DNA from: Allotamlana fucoidanivorans
GTDB taxonomy: Bacteria > Bacteroidota > Bacteroidia > Flavobacteriales > Flavobacteriaceae
Direction of reading: 5' to 3'
NCBI RefSeq assembly: GCF_006265225.1
Contig: NZ_VDCS01000007.1
Span: 62,001 to 126,000, forward strand
DNA length: 64,000 nt
This document shows, piece after piece, positions 18,206 through 26,749 of this stretch. The position numbers and the translations under genes are program-made. Positions within the stretch are counted from its first letter, which is position 1. Every line of letters starts with the position of its first letter. The notes under the pieces are model-generated. The model was not told the origin of the DNA. It saw nothing but the letters and a program-made list of their open reading frames with translations, and searched no databases.

Positions 18206-18694
18206 ATGAGAATTTTTAAAGAAGAACAGCGTTTTACACAGAGTTGGCTTCTCATTGTAATTGGCTTATCTATAATGATTCCTCTTATTTTTTTGACTAA
18301 TGGTTTGATAGCAAAACAAATATCTTTATTAAACTATCTTCTAATCTCTTCTTTTATAATTCTATGCTGTAGTTTTATTTTTATCTTTAAACTAAACACT
18401 CGAATTGATGAAATTGGTATACATTACCAATTTTTTCCAATACACAGAAATTTAAAAACCATTTATTGGAAAGATATTTTTAGCGCAAAAACAAGAAAGT
18501 ACAATGCAATAAAGGAATATGGCGGATGGGGCTTAAGAGGCGGAAGCCTTCTTGGAGGCAAAAACATTGCCATTAATGTAAAAGGCAATATTGGTTTACA
18601 ATTGACACTTAAAAACAAAAAAAGGATTCTTATCGGGACTCAAAAAAAAAGTGAGATAGACCGTGTAATTTCAAGATATTTGAATCAAAATTAA
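18206..18694 (+). CDS. Two-helix membrane protein with PH-like domain, function unknown
   Basis: I do not recognise a named family. The 162 aa protein has two membrane helices (about 14-34 and 42-62), then a soluble C-terminal half with RIDEIGIHYQFFP, a W-K-D-I strand and IKEYGGWGLRGG, followed by LQLTLKNKKRILIGTQK. This pattern resembles the bacterial PH-domain fold found in small membrane proteins. It lies 2 bp after the SPFH gene and 3 bp before the RHH gene, so a joint function is likely, but is an inference. Confidence 0.75.
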   Translation: MRIFKEEQRFTQSWLLIVIGLSIMIPLIFLTNGLIAKQISLLNYLLISSFIILCCSFIFIFKLNTRIDEIGIHYQFFPIHRNLKTIYWKDIFSAKTRKYNAIKEYGGWGLRGGSLLGGKNIAINVKGNIGLQLTLKNKKRILIGTQKKSEIDRVISRYLNQN

Positions 18695-18697
18695 AAA

Positions 18698-18868
18698 ATG
18701 GCTAAAAAGAAAGCATTTGCATTACGTATTAATGAAGACATGCTGAAGGCTATTGAAAAATGGGCTGCGGATGAATTCCGAAGTACCAATGGTCAAATTG
18801 AATGGATGCTTAATGAAAGTTTAAAAAAAGCTAAGCGTATACCCTTCAAAAAAAACACCGACGAATAA
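18698..18868 (+). CDS. Arc-type ribbon-helix-helix protein
   Basis: Short gene of 56 codons. The product begins MAKKKAFALRINEDMLKAIE: a basic tail, the beta strand AFALRI, helix 1 (EDMLKAIEKWAADEF), the RSTNGQIEWMLNESL turn and helix 2, and a Lys-rich end. This is the RHH fold of Arc/MetJ-like DNA-binding proteins. Arc-like proteins with R-S-x-N-G-x-I at the turn are small regulators that dimerise on operator half-sites. Third gene of the SPFH operon, 3 bp after the previous stop; it may autoregulate through the tandem repeat at 17320-17341 (inference). Confidence 0.85.
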   Translation: MAKKKAFALRINEDMLKAIEKWAADEFRSTNGQIEWMLNESLKKAKRIPFKKNTDE

Positions 18869-18904
18869 ATCTACTTTTTAAACCTTCCGGAAAATTAGGA
18901 ATCA

Positions 18905-20239
18905 TTAAAACAATTTTTCTAAATGAAAGCTATAATTCAATATTCGCCCGTCACGTTCAATTTTTAGTTTTATTTTTTTTCCGTCTTCAGCATAAAACTT
19001 TTCAATAATTTGCTGTAACGAATACTGGTATGTGCTTTTCCCGTTAATACTTAACAACAGATCATTAATTTGTAAGCCTGCTCGTTGGGCAGGAGAATTT
19101 TCACGTAACTCTACAATAACGTAAGCTGGCTTTAAGACAATTTTATAATCTAAATTTCTGTCTAATCTAAAACTATTTTGAGAATCTTCTTGAATTAAAT
19201 TCTCTTTTTTTCTAGCACTTTTATCTACTTCCTGCACCAGCCTTGAACCTTGATGAGCCAATTCTATTCCACTTCTGTTATAACTAAACTTATCTCTAAA
19301 ATATTTATTCTTCCTAAGCGTTATTTTTGCATTTTGGTAGTCAAATGTTATATTAAATCGTTTTAAAATATTACCAGCCAAACTCCCGTCTCGATCCTTA
19401 ATTTTCTGAGCATGAAACACAGACTCGGCATCAGGATAAGACACATTAACATCTTTTAGCTTAAACTTCTTTAAAGACAAAGCCTCTAGTTTCGCTCTTT
19501 TTCCATAAACACTCCCTGTTAAGCCATGCCCCAAAAAATCATAAAAAAAATCACTTTCCTTCTTTACCTCAATGGTATCATTTTCAAACAACCATAAGGC
19601 ATCACTACTTCCCGAATCAATTAATAACTTAACAACAACATTCTGCCGATTTGTATTAACCAAAGCATTGATATAAGGTTTATTGTTATGAAATTCAAGA
19701 TTTAAAGTTTCACAGTCGCGGCAAGATTTATACGTAAAAACCTCAGGATCTGTAAGCTTTATAGTTTGGGTGGAATAATTGATTTGAACAATTAAATCTT
19801 TAAGCAAATCAAAACCAATAATACCATGCACAGGAATGCCTAATCTTGGCGCTAAGTCTAAATTTGTATTAAATATGGCATACAAATCTTGATTTAATTT
19901 TACAGCATCTCCAATTTTAAAAACATTGTTTCTGGAGCGCAATGCTTCCACTGATTGTTCACCTCCTAACCCTCTTAAATAAATAGTCTCTGTGTCTTTT
20001 ATTTCTAAGGTATCAGAAATATTTAAAAAATTAAATATCATGGGTTTAGAAACACCTGTATCGAGTAAAAAAGACAATGTTACGCCATTGACTTCAACAG
20101 GAATAACCACTAAATTATTGATAAGTTTAAACTTAACTCTGTCTGAATTTCGTTTATTTTGAATCACAAATCTATCTTGAGAAAACCCTAAATGACTCAA
20201 ACAAAAAATCATTAAAAAAAAGCAGAGTTTATTTTTCAT
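18905..20239 (-). CDS. Retropepsin-like aspartyl protease with PDZ domain
   Basis: Exported protein of 444 aa with a signal peptide (MKNKLCFFLMIFCLSHLGFSQ). Two retropepsin-like units are visible: VTLSFLLDTGVS (Asp-Thr-Gly) near residue 58 and VVKLLIDSGSSDALW (Asp-Ser-Gly) near residue 205. A PDZ domain forms the last roughly 90 residues (NSPAQRAGLQINDLLLSINGK). The pattern fits the aspartyl protease/PDZ family of Bacteroidota. The start is ATG 20239; the frame extends to a TTG at 20269, but the signal peptide begins at the ATG. Confidence 0.88.
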   Translation of the reverse strand: MKNKLCFFLMIFCLSHLGFSQDRFVIQNKRNSDRVKFKLINNLVVIPVEVNGVTLSFLLDTGVSKPMIFNFLNISDTLEIKDTETIYLRGLGGEQSVEALRSRNNVFKIGDAVKLNQDLYAIFNTNLDLAPRLGIPVHGIIGFDLLKDLIVQINYSTQTIKLTDPEVFTYKSCRDCETLNLEFHNNKPYINALVNTNRQNVVVKLLIDSGSSDALWLFENDTIEVKKESDFFYDFLGHGLTGSVYGKRAKLEALSLKKFKLKDVNVSYPDAESVFHAQKIKDRDGSLAGNILKRFNITFDYQNAKITLRKNKYFRDKFSYNRSGIELAHQGSRLVQEVDKSARKKENLIQEDSQNSFRLDRNLDYKIVLKPAYVIVELRENSPAQRAGLQINDLLLSINGKSTYQYSLQQIIEKFYAEDGKKIKLKIERDGRILNYSFHLEKLF

Positions 20240-20362
20240 GAAGTATTCAGATAGTTCGTTATGTATCAATTTACAAATCTTTATTCTTGTGTGCTGAATT
20301 AGCCCGTTTTTTTAAAAAAACTTTAAGAATATTTTCTCAACTTTGCAGCCTAAATTGAAAAA

Positions 20363-21553
20363 ATGCCAACGATATCAAAAAAAGGCAAATTAATGCCTGC
20401 CTCACCTATTAGAAAGCTTGTTCCTTTTGCGGAACAAGCAATAAAGGCTGGAAAACACATTTATCATTTAAATATAGGCCAACCAGATATAAAAACCCCA
20501 GAGGTTGCCTTGCAAGCCGTTAAAGACAATACTATTGAAATTCTTTCTTATTCACGCTCTGAAGGCTCTGAAGCGTATAGAATAAAATTGGCAAAATATT
20601 ATGCTAAACATGGTATAGATGTATCACATGAAGATATCATTGTAACTACTGGAGCCAGTGAAGCTTTATTATTTCTGTTTAGTAGTATTATGGATCCAGA
20701 AGATGAAGTTATCATCTCTGAACCTTTCTATGCCAATTATATTGCGTTTTCAACCGCTACAGGTGTTAATGTTGTTCCTGCAATTTGTAATATTGATGAC
20801 AATTTTGCGCTACCTTCGGTTGAAACATTTGAAAAATTAATAAGTCCAAAAACCAAGGCTATCTTAATATGCAACCCTGGCAATCCAACTGGTGCTTTGT
20901 ACAGTAAAGAAGAAATTCATCAGCTAGCTGAACTTGCCTTAAAACACGATTTATTTTTAGTTGCTGATGAAGTGTATCGTGAGTTTATTTATGATGGTGA
21001 ATCACATTACTCTATCTTACAGGAAAAAGGTATTGAACAACATGCTGTAATGATAGATTCTGTTTCTAAACGTTACAGCATGTGTGGTGCTAGAGTAGGC
21101 TGTTTGGTTTCTAAGAATACAACCGTTATGCAAACGGTACTAAAATTTGCTCAAGCTAGGTTGAGTCCACCAAGTTATGCTCAAATAGCTAGCGAAGCCG
21201 CTTTAGATACGCCTCAAAGTTACTTTGATAATGTTATAAATGAATATTTAGAACGCAGAAATACCTTAATAGAGGCCCTAAAAAAAATAGATGGTGTAAA
21301 AGTAGCTGTTCCTAAAGGAGCGTTTTATTGTATTGCAGAATTACCTATAAAAAACTCAGATGATTTTGCCCAATGGCTACTAGAATCCTTTGACATTGAC
21401 GGCGAAACTATCATGGTGGCTCCCGCTGGTGGATTTTATTCAACACCAGGCGTTGGGCTAAACCAAATAAGAATTGCCTACGTATTAAATAAAGAAAGCC
21501 TCCTAAAAGCTGTTAACATACTGAAAGAAGCCTTAAAAGTGTATCCTAATTAG
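20363..21553 (+). CDS. PLP-dependent aminotransferase, class I/II
   Basis: Fold-type I aminotransferase of 396 aa. Recognised parts are the N-terminal HIYHLNIGQPDIKTP, the PLP-phosphate region VTTGASEALLF, NPGNPTGALY, VADEVYREF (Asp that pairs with the pyridine N), the lysine in DSVSKRYSMCGARVG, and the C-terminal Arg in LNQIRIAYVL, which binds the substrate carboxylate. It is probably an aspartate or broad-specificity aminotransferase. The stop TAG shares its last base with the GTG start of murB, so the two are translated together. Confidence 0.9.
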   Translation: MPTISKKGKLMPASPIRKLVPFAEQAIKAGKHIYHLNIGQPDIKTPEVALQAVKDNTIEILSYSRSEGSEAYRIKLAKYYAKHGIDVSHEDIIVTTGASEALLFLFSSIMDPEDEVIISEPFYANYIAFSTATGVNVVPAICNIDDNFALPSVETFEKLISPKTKAILICNPGNPTGALYSKEEIHQLAELALKHDLFLVADEVYREFIYDGESHYSILQEKGIEQHAVMIDSVSKRYSMCGARVGCLVSKNTTVMQTVLKFAQARLSPPSYAQIASEAALDTPQSYFDNVINEYLERRNTLIEALKKIDGVKVAVPKGAFYCIAELPIKNSDDFAQWLLESFDIDGETIMVAPAGGFYSTPGVGLNQIRIAYVLNKESLLKAVNILKEALKVYPN

Positions 21554-22566
21554 TGGAAATTAAAACCAACATATCTTTAAAGCCGTTTAATACCTTTGGC
21601 ATTGATGCGCATGCAAAGTATTTTGCAACTGCCAATACACTTACCGAGCTAAAAACCTATGTTACTGCCCAAGAATACCCAAATAAACTTATTTTAGGAG
21701 GAGGCAGTAATATTTTGCTTACCAAAGACTATGACGGATTGGTCATTTTGAACAGATTAAAAGGCATAGAGCTTGTAAATCAAAATGACGATTTTGTTTT
21801 TGTAAATGCACAAGCTGGAGAAAATTGGCATGAGTTTGTACTTTGGTGTATTGCAAACCATTATGGAGGCGTTGAAAATTTATCACTAATCCCTGGAAAT
21901 GTAGGTACGGCGCCTATTCAAAATATTGGCGCTTATGGTGTAGAACTAAAAGATGTTTTTCATTCATGTGAGGCACTTGAAATTAAGACAGGAAAGTTAA
22001 ACCAATTTACAAATACCCACTGTAATTTTGGCTACAGAAATTCCATTTTTAAAAATGAAGCAAAAGGTCAATTTATTATTACAAGTGTCACTTTTAAACT
22101 AACTAGGCAGCATCATAAACTAAGCATCAACTACGGAACAATTATTTCTGAATTAGAAAAACAAGGTATTCAAAACCCAAACATTAAAGATGTTTCTAAC
22201 GCTGTAATAAGCATTAGAAAAAGTAAATTACCCGATCCGAAATTTATTGGAAATAGTGGAAGTTTTTTTAAAAATCCTGTTATTGAACGAACACATTTTG
22301 ATAAGCTAGCCAATAATTTTTCAGATATACCGAGTTATCCTGTTTCAGATAACCTAGTAAAAGTTCCCGCTGGATGGCTTATTGAAAAAGCTGGTTTTAA
22401 AGGAAAACAATTCAATAATTATGGGGTTCACAAAAACCAAGCCCTTGTTCTTGTTAATTATGGCGGGGCGCAAGGTTCAGATATTTTAAAGCTTGCTCTG
22501 TTAATTCAAAAAACAGTAAAACGGCTTTTTAACATTATCATTGAACCTGAAGTTAATATCATATAA
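21553..22566 (+). CDS. murB: UDP-N-acetylmuramate dehydrogenase
   Basis: FAD enzyme reducing UDP-GlcNAc-enolpyruvate to UDP-MurNAc in peptidoglycan synthesis. The 337 aa protein shows the MurB opening SLKPFNTFGID, FAD-binding LILGGGSNILL, SLIPGNVGTAPIQNIGAYG, the catalytic Ser in GNSGSFFKNP and the C-terminal IIEPEVNII with the catalytic Glu. It starts at GTG 21553, one base inside the stop of the aminotransferase; no ATG occurs near the expected N-terminus. The length fits type I MurB. Confidence 0.95.
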   Translation: MEIKTNISLKPFNTFGIDAHAKYFATANTLTELKTYVTAQEYPNKLILGGGSNILLTKDYDGLVILNRLKGIELVNQNDDFVFVNAQAGENWHEFVLWCIANHYGGVENLSLIPGNVGTAPIQNIGAYGVELKDVFHSCEALEIKTGKLNQFTNTHCNFGYRNSIFKNEAKGQFIITSVTFKLTRQHHKLSINYGTIISELEKQGIQNPNIKDVSNAVISIRKSKLPDPKFIGNSGSFFKNPVIERTHFDKLANNFSDIPSYPVSDNLVKVPAGWLIEKAGFKGKQFNNYGVHKNQALVLVNYGGAQGSDILKLALLIQKTVKRLFNIIIEPEVNII

Positions 22567-22634
22567 TCTAAAAAGAAATTTCTACCTTTAGCGTCACGGA
22601 TTTTTATGACCCTGTTCAATAAATATAACTTACT

Positions 22635-23165
22635 TTGATTTCACCAATAGAAAAAGAGATTGTTAACTTGTTACAAAATGGTGACAAGAAAGCAGTTAGC
22701 TTACTTTATGAAAACTATGCAGATGCCCTATACGGTGTTATTCAAAAAATCATTGCTGATGAAGAAACCGCACAGGATGTACTTCAAGAAACATTCGTGA
22801 AAATTTGGCGATATGCCAAAAAATATGATGCAAGCAAAGCCAAACTTTTTACCTGGCTGTACAGAATTGCATACAATACAGCGATAGACAAAGTAAGATC
22901 TTTAAAAAATAAAACGGGAAATGAAGTCCAGATTGAAAATTCACCCGTATATAAAATAACATCCAATGAACTTAATCAGGATGTTTTAGATATAAAAAAG
23001 CATCTAAACACATTAGATGAAAAGTATCAAATAGTGATTAATGCCCTCTTTTTTGAAGGTATGACGCAGCAGGAAGCTAGCGATGAATTAGATATTCCGT
23101 TAGGAACAATAAAATCTAGGTTAAAAATTGGATTGCGTGAATTAAAAAAAATTTACAATCCGTAA
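22635..23165 (+). CDS. ECF-type RNA polymerase sigma factor
   Basis: Sigma-70 family factor of 176 aa with region 2 (VSLLYENYADALYGVIQKI and QDVLQETFVKIW) and region 4 (LDEKYQIVINALFFEGMTQQEASDELDIPLGTIKSRL). The start must be TTG 22635: the next Met is at about residue 125 and an in-frame TAA lies just upstream at 22626-22628. Followed after 12 bp by an anti-sigma gene, so this is a regulated sigma/anti-sigma pair. The -10-type promoters it would recognise are not identified. Confidence 0.92.
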   Translation: MISPIEKEIVNLLQNGDKKAVSLLYENYADALYGVIQKIIADEETAQDVLQETFVKIWRYAKKYDASKAKLFTWLYRIAYNTAIDKVRSLKNKTGNEVQIENSPVYKITSNELNQDVLDIKKHLNTLDEKYQIVINALFFEGMTQQEASDELDIPLGTIKSRLKIGLRELKKIYNP

Positions 23166-23177
23166 AAATATAACGTC

Positions 23178-23966
23178 ATGAATGAAAAAATAAATACATT
23201 TTTAAGTTCTGGCCTTTTAGAAAAATATCTATTAGGTGAAACCAATTCTGTAGAGACAGAAATGGTAGAATCTTACATAGCTAGATATCCAGAAGTTGAA
23301 AATACATACAACACATTACAACACAACTTAGAAATTGTTGCAAAAAGTAATGCTATTGAAGCGCCCAAACATATTTTGAGTGCTGTTTTAAATGAATTAG
23401 ATGACACTCCTGTTATTAGTTTAAAGCCTAAAAACAGGTATAAAAAGTGGTATAAATACAGTATTGCCGCTAGTATTACCGCTTTATTATTTGCAGGAAC
23501 ATCTTATATCTTTTATAATCAAAATCAAAAATTATCAAAAGAAAACCAAGTGGTAGTTGATGAATTGTTTGATTTACGAGGTGACATTGAGCAAAATAAC
23601 AAAATGCTTGACAATGTTATGAGGCAACTTTTAAAGCTTAACAATCCTGAAACTGAAAAGTATATCATAAAAGGTAATGATAGAGCCAAAGATTTAAAAA
23701 CGGTGGCTTACATTAATGCCAAAGAAAAAACATCTATGATAGATGTTGTATCACTTCCAGATTTACCAAATGAGCAATGTTATCAAATTTGGGCAGAGCT
23801 ACAAGGTAAAATGGTCAACTTAGGTATTTTAGATAAAGCCGACAGAAAATTACGCAATATTCCTTACATGGAAGATGCCCTTGCTTTAAGTATTACTATT
23901 GAGCCAAAAGGAGGAAACACCATTGCCTCTGTTGAAAACTCAGTAGCACAAATTAGTTTACAATAA
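23178..23966 (+). CDS. Anti-sigma factor (RskA-like)
   Basis: Membrane protein of 262 aa that should bind the sigma factor encoded 12 bp upstream. It has an N-terminal cytoplasmic part (about 1-90; LEKYLLGETNSVETEMVESYIARYPEVE), one membrane helix (YSIAASITALLFAGTSYIFY, about 97-117), a coiled-coil stretch and a C-terminal RskA-type periplasmic domain ending ALSITIEPKGGN. A zinc motif HxxxCxxC is not seen, so this is a ZAS-less anti-sigma. A strong terminator follows. Confidence 0.9.
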   Translation: MNEKINTFLSSGLLEKYLLGETNSVETEMVESYIARYPEVENTYNTLQHNLEIVAKSNAIEAPKHILSAVLNELDDTPVISLKPKNRYKKWYKYSIAASITALLFAGTSYIFYNQNQKLSKENQVVVDELFDLRGDIEQNNKMLDNVMRQLLKLNNPETEKYIIKGNDRAKDLKTVAYINAKEKTSMIDVVSLPDLPNEQCYQIWAELQGKMVNLGILDKADRKLRNIPYMEDALALSITIEPKGGNTIASVENSVAQISLQ

Positions 23967-23984
23967 TCCATTGAACTAAATTGT

Positions 23985-24017
23985 AAAAAGCCTCATTCAA
24001 ACAAAATGAGGCTTTTT
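23985..24017. terminator. Bidirectional terminator, anti-sigma / aqpZ
   Basis: Perfect 13-bp stem AAAAAGCCTCATT / AATGAGGCTTTTT with a 7-nt loop between convergent genes. Confidence 0.9.
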
Positions 24018-24041
24018 TATTGCGTTTTAGTCTACTTATAT

Positions 24042-24728
24042 TTAAACGTCTTCAAACATTGCTTTATGAATCAAACCTGCTACAACTGCCCCAGCAATAG
24101 GAGCTATCCAAAACAACCATAGCTGTCCCAAATACTCTCCACCTGCAAATAACGCCTGGCTAGTTGACCTAGCTGGATTTACAGAGGTATTCGTGATAGG
24201 AATACTGATTAAATGAATAAGCGTTAATCCCAAACCTATCGCAATAGGAGCAAATCCTTTAGGGGCTTTACCATGAGTACTTCCCAAAATAATTAACAGA
24301 AAAAACATAGTTAATAAAAACTCAGCAATAAAACCAGCTGTCATAGAATAACCATCTGGCGATAAATCGCCATAACCATTGGCAGCAAACCCCCCAATAT
24401 CAACAAAATCAGATTTATTACTTAAAATTAAAAATAAAGTACCCGCAGCAATTATACCTCCAACTAACTGCGCAACAATATAGCCCAACAAATCTTTAGT
24501 ATCAAACTTTCCTCCGGCCCATAACCCAAGCGAAACCGCAGGATTAAAATGTCCACCAGAAATATGGCCAACAGCATAGGCCATGGTTAATACAGTTAAA
24601 CCAAAGGCAAAAGCAACACCAACAAAACCTATTCCTAATTCCGGATAACCTGCCGCAAACACCGCACTACCACAACCTCCAAAAACCAGCCAAAACGTAC
24701 CAAAGAACTCTGCAAATAATTTTTTCAT
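24042..24728 (-). CDS. aqpZ: Aquaporin Z-like water channel
   Basis: MIP-family channel of 228 aa with six membrane helices. The two pore motifs are [11 protein letters not shown] and SVNPARSTS. In the second half-pore, [19 protein letters not shown] provides the His, Thr and Arg expected of the narrow aquaporin filter, rather than the wider glycerol-facilitator set. Water transport is therefore the likely role. It is a single-gene unit, convergent with the anti-sigma gene and divergent from the small Cys-rich gene. Confidence 0.93.
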   Translation of the reverse strand: MKKLFAEFFGTFWLVFGGCGSAVFAAGYPELGIGFVGVAFAFGLTVLTMAYAVGHISGGHFNPAVSLGLWAGGKFDTKDLLGYIVAQLVGGIIAAGTLFLILSNKSDFVDIGGFAANGYGDLSPDGYSMTAGFIAEFLLTMFFLLIILGSTHGKAPKGFAPIAIGLGLTLIHLISIPITNTSVNPARSTSQALFAGGEYLGQLWLFWIAPIAGAVVAGLIHKAMFEDV

Positions 24729-24833
24729 AATAAAACAATGTTAATAGATTAATATTCTAAATGTACAAATAATTCATTATTAAGACACTATACACATAAT
24801 TAGTCACTTAAAATTTTGGTTTCAATCTTCCAT

Positions 24834-24861
24834 TTTGTCTGTTGCAAAAACATTATCTTTG
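24834..24861 (+). promoter_or_regulatory. Promoter of the small Cys-rich gene and GT2
   Basis: TTTG at 24834-24837 and TATCTTTG at 24854-24861 (16 bp apart) match the Bacteroidota -33/-7 pattern. The ATG at 24884 lies 22 nt after the -7 box. Confidence 0.65.
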
Positions 24862-24883
24862 CATAAATTTTTATAACGTTCAC

Positions 24884-25087
24884 ATGAAACTTCTTTTAAT
24901 AACAATTGTTCTGTTAGGATTAGGTATAGCTGGTATAGGCATAAAATTATGGGCTAAGAAAGACGGTAAATTTGCTGGTACTTGTGCAAGTCAAAATCCA
25001 GTACTTAACAAAGAAGGAGAAGCTTGTGGATTTTGTGGCAAAACTCCCGATCAGTTTAGTGAATGTAACGAACCTAAACATTCATAA
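24884..25087 (+). CDS. Small Cys-rich membrane protein, function unknown
   Basis: Protein of 67 aa: one membrane helix or uncleaved signal (MKLLLITIVLLGLGIAGIGI), then a short domain with four cysteines (a Cys, a 13-residue gap, a CGFC pair and a final Cys before the end). The pattern could bind a metal or form disulfides. The start is ATG 24884, not the TTG 24842, since TTG 24842 lies between the -33 and -7 boxes. It is followed 7 bp later by the GT2 gene and so probably co-transcribed. I do not recognise a named family. Confidence 0.75.
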   Translation: MKLLLITIVLLGLGIAGIGIKLWAKKDGKFAGTCASQNPVLNKEGEACGFCGKTPDQFSECNEPKHS

Positions 25088-25094
25088 ATAGTTA

Positions 25095-26213
25095 ATGGAA
25101 ATTCTTGAAATTGTATGCTACGCATTTATAGCTGTAGTTATTATTCAAGCTCTATTTTATGTTGTTGTTTTTTCAAAACTAGCTTTTTATAAAAAGAAAA
25201 AAAAGGCTTTTCAAACTAGTAGTGCTCCCCTATCAGTCATTATTTGTGCAAAAAATGAAGCTGATAACCTAAAAACATTTTTACCTTATATTATTAATCA
25301 AGACTATCCAGAATTTGAAATTGTTTTGATTAATGACGCTTCAAATGATGACACGTTTGAGGTCATGGAACACTTTAGCAGTTTACACGCTAATATTAAA
25401 GTGGTTAATGTAAAAAGTATTGAAGCATTTTGGGGAAACAAAAAATACGCTTTAACTCTAGGAATTAAAGCAGCTAAATACGATCTTTTTATTTTTACCG
25501 ATGCTGACTGTAAACCGCTTTCAAAATATTGGTTACAAGACATGGCTGGTCATTTCAGCTCTGAAAAAACCATTGTTTTAGGCTATAGCCCTTACGCAAA
25601 AATCAAAAATTCCTTTTTAAACAAACTTATTAGGTTTGAAACATTAATGACCGCTGTTCATTACTTCTCTTTTGCTCTTTCTGGTTTGCCATATATGGGC
25701 GTTGGCAGAAACTTAGGCTATACTAAAGACACATTTTTTAAAGCCAACGGATTTATAAATCATATTCAAGTAAAATCTGGAGATGATGACCTTTTTGTAA
25801 ATCAAGTGGCAAATTCTAAAAATACTGCTATTAGTCTTTCAAAAAAGAGTTTTACAGAATCGAAACCTAAAACAAGTTTTAAAAGTTGGTATAAACAGAA
25901 AAGACGTCATGTTTCAACTGCATCTTTTTACAAAACAAATCACAAACTAATTTTAGGCTTATTATACATAACAAATCTGCTTTTTTGGGTTTTATCAATT
26001 CTGCTTTTTGCCTTTAATTTTCAATGGCAATTGGTATTGGCCTTATTTCTATTTAGAATGCTATTACAATATATCTTTATAGGAAAATCTTCAAAAAAAC
26101 TTCTTGAAAAAGATTTGATTCTGCTATTTCCCCTGTTAGAATTTTTTCTTGTTTTTATACAATTAACTATCTTTATCAATAATCTTATTTCAAAACCTAA
26201 CCATTGGAAATAG
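25095..26213 (+). CDS. Family 2 glycosyltransferase, membrane-bound
   Basis: Protein of 372 aa with one N-terminal membrane helix, a GT-A domain and about three C-terminal helices. GT2 motifs are SVIICAKNEADNL, VLINDASNDDTF, the DXD-like FTDADCKP and a downstream QKRRHV resembling the QxxRW motif of processive enzymes. Product and acceptor are unknown (envelope polysaccharide or glycolipid). Its last 10 bp overlap the TTG-initiated sigma factor gene. Confidence 0.88.
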   Translation: MEILEIVCYAFIAVVIIQALFYVVVFSKLAFYKKKKKAFQTSSAPLSVIICAKNEADNLKTFLPYIINQDYPEFEIVLINDASNDDTFEVMEHFSSLHANIKVVNVKSIEAFWGNKKYALTLGIKAAKYDLFIFTDADCKPLSKYWLQDMAGHFSSEKTIVLGYSPYAKIKNSFLNKLIRFETLMTAVHYFSFALSGLPYMGVGRNLGYTKDTFFKANGFINHIQVKSGDDDLFVNQVANSKNTAISLSKKSFTESKPKTSFKSWYKQKRRHVSTASFYKTNHKLILGLLYITNLLFWVLSILLFAFNFQWQLVLALFLFRMLLQYIFIGKSSKKLLEKDLILLFPLLEFFLVFIQLTIFINNLISKPNHWK

Positions 26214-26749
26214 ACCAAGCCATTAAATTGGCAAAGAATAACGACCAGAAAGCTTTTAATTTTTTACTTGATATGTTTTGGGATGATGTTTATGGCTTTC
26301 AGCTAAAACGTACCCAAAATGAAAATGATGCCGAAGACATTACCATTCAAACCTTCTCAAAAGCTTTTGATAAAATTGATACGTTTAATGAAATCTACAC
26401 CTTTAAAACGTGGTTAATTTCTATATCTAAAAACATTCATATTGATTTATTAAGGAAAGAGAAAAACTCCATTACGCAAGTCATTTCAAATGATGACCAA
26501 GAAGTCTTTGAAGTACTAGATGGAGCGCCTTCACCAGAGGACAAGTTAATTACCGAGCAACATCTTGCCAAGTTACTTCGTGATATAAAAAAACTTAAAC
26601 CACATTATCAAGAAATTATAAACCTAAGGTATTTTCAAGAACTTAGTTACAAAGAAATCGCACAAGAACTTGGCGAACCCATGAACAGTGTAAAGGTTAA
26701 ATTGCTAAGAGCTAAAAAACTTTTGGCTGAAATCATTCGAAGAAATTAA
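26204..26749 (+). CDS. ECF-type RNA polymerase sigma factor
   Basis: Sigma factor of 181 aa with region 2 (FNFLLDMFWDDVYGF, NDAEDITIQTFSKAFDKI) and region 4 (LKPHYQEIINLRYFQELSYKEIAQELG). Starts at TTG 26204 inside the 3' end of the GT2 gene; the next ATG at codon 24 would cut into region 2. No anti-sigma gene follows: the Nramp-like gene begins directly after the stop with no spacer. Such lone sigma factors behind a GT2 gene could be controlled by coupling or at a distance. Confidence 0.9.
   Translation: MEIDQAIKLAKNNDQKAFNFLLDMFWDDVYGFQLKRTQNENDAEDITIQTFSKAFDKIDTFNEIYTFKTWLISISKNIHIDLLRKEKNSITQVISNDDQEVFEVLDGAPSPEDKLITEQHLAKLLRDIKKLKPHYQEIINLRYFQELSYKEIAQELGEPMNSVKVKLLRAKKLLAEIIRRN

Noticed and set aside
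24842-24883. N-terminal extension of the Cys-rich protein from TTG 24842
   Set aside because: It runs through the promoter -7 box TATCTTTG; ATG 24884 gives a clean membrane helix.
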